From Anaerolineales bacterium UBA6663 (GTDB taxonomy: Bacteria > Chloroflexota > Anaerolineae > Anaerolineales > UBA6663): a stretch of DNA of 7,010 nucleotides. Below are positions 6,218 through 7,010 of this stretch, one piece after another. Below the pieces are notes generated by a model. That model saw only the letters and a program-made list of their open reading frames with translations. It had not been told where the DNA came from and ran no database searches. The number at the start of each line of letters is the position of its first letter. Within the stretch, counting starts at the first letter, position 1. The DNA lies in assembly GCA_002455335.1 (NCBI GenBank), contig DKKP01000134.1, forward strand, positions 1 to 7,010. Direction: 5' to 3'. The position numbers were made by a program, and so were the translations under genes.

Positions 6218-7010
6218 GCGCGTTTCCTCCCAAACAAACCGGCCGGCCTGAACAGCAGCACGAGGATGAAAACCGTCATGCTGGCGATGATCTTGACGTC
6301 GCCGCCGAGGTAGTAGCCCGCGAACACCTCGACCACGCCGATGATCAACCCGCCGACGAAGGCGCCGATGAAGTTGCCCATCGTCCCGAGCACGACGACG
6401 ACGAATGCCGTTACCGAGAAAGACTGGCCGATGGTCGGCAGGATCCGGAACGTCGGCGTCAGAAACACGCCGGCCGCCGCAGTCACGGCCGCGCCCAGGC
6501 CGAAGGTCAGCATGTAGATGTACTTGACGTCGATGCCCATCAACAACGCGGCGTCCCGGTTCTGCGACACGGCGCGGATGGCTTTACCCGTCTTGGTGTA
6601 TTGCAGGAACAGATACAGGGCGACCGAGGTCACGAGCGACGCAAAAAACGCGACCATCCGCGGGATGCTCAGCCTGAGGAAGCCCACCTGTATGACTTCA
6701 GTTTCGTAGGGCACGTGGATGGCCCTGGGGTCGGCCGTCCAGAAGAACTGCACAAGCCCGATCAGCAGCGTCGATACGCCAAGTAGAAGCACGATCTGAT
6801 TGAGCGGGTGCGCCGTGAGCACGCGCTGGATCAGCCCGCGCTGGATCGCGGCGCCCAGCAGGAAGATCAGCGCCGCGGCGATGACCACCGATACATACGG
6901 ATCGAGCCCGCCAAGCGTGAACGCCCAGAACGCGACATACATGCCGAGCATCATGAACTCGCCATGGGCGAAATTGAGGATCAACATCACGCCGTAGATC
7001 AGCGTCAGGC
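6214..7010 (-). CDS. livH: Liv-type ABC transporter permease LivH, N-terminus cut by window edge
   Basis: Inner-membrane permease of the same importer; 264 residues are visible and the 5' end lies beyond the right edge. A GTG at 6988-6990 is not the start: the frame continues upstream to the edge reading LTLIYG, which with the following VMLILNFAHGEF gives the hallmark LivH block. Comparing with the usual 290-305 aa, about 25-40 residues are missing. Further family features are the NRDAALLMGID coupling loop preceded by KAIRAVSQ, and the C-terminal LFRPAGLFG. About seven to eight hydrophobic segments are seen. The stop overlaps the livM start (ATGA). The substrate-binding protein gene, which usually sits upstream of livH, is not in the window. 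Confidence 0.93.
   Translation of the reverse strand, partial: LTLIYGVMLILNFAHGEFMMLGMYVAFWAFTLGGLDPYVSVVIAAALIFLLGAAIQRGLIQRVLTAHPLNQIVLLLGVSTLLIGLVQFFWTADPRAIHVPYETEVIQVGFLRLSIPRMVAFFASLVTSVALYLFLQYTKTGKAIRAVSQNRDAALLMGIDVKYIYMLTFGLGAAVTAAAGVFLTPTFRILPTIGQSFSVTAFVVVVLGTMGNFIGAFVGGLIIGVVEVFAGYYLGGDVKIIASMTVFILVLLFRPAGLFGRKRA

Noticed and set aside
5322..6233. 303-codon minus-strand frame overlapping livM
   Set aside because: It is the livM sequence read in another frame, lacks membrane segments and has many Arg residues; livM itself is unmistakable.

Overview
The window is 7,010 bases of GC-rich DNA (I estimate about 60%, not computed). Every credible gene lies on the minus strand, so transcription runs from the right edge to the left. 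Codon use and base composition look even across the window, and I see no mobile element, tRNA, rRNA or CRISPR array. The DNA is bacterial and chromosomal in character: Shine-Dalgarno sites, tightly overlapping genes, and a Liv-type ABC transporter of the kind common in soil and aquatic Pseudomonadota, Chloroflexota and Actinomycetota. The sequence does not let me name a phylum with confidence.

Right block (7010 to 3711): four genes of a branched-chain-amino-acid/amide-type (HAAT) ABC importer in the order livH (cut by the right edge), livM, livG, livF. livH/livM overlap by an ATGA, and livM/livG and livG/livF each overlap by 14 bases, so they form one translationally coupled unit. The periplasmic binding protein is not in the window and probably lies beyond the right edge.

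Spacer (3710 to 3497): 214 non-coding bases with a near-perfect inverted repeat (3635-3653) and no confident promoter or classical terminator.

Left block (3496 to 45): an ATCase-like carbamoyltransferase with an altered amino-acid-binding loop, a canonical carbamate kinase, and an allantoinase-type cyclic amidohydrolase. A long imperfect hairpin (1433-1487) fills most of the kinase-allantoinase gap.

Taken together, the left block reads as a catabolic module that conserves energy from ureides. A cyclic ureide (probably allantoin) is imported, the ring is opened, a downstream carbamoyl compound is split by phosphate through the carbamoyltransferase run in reverse, and the carbamoyl phosphate is used by carbamate kinase to make ATP, CO2 and ammonia. 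The step between allantoate and the carbamoyltransferase substrate is not encoded here. The carbamoyltransferase is the least understood member: its carbamoyl-phosphate site is intact, but the residues that bind aspartate in true ATCase are partly missing.
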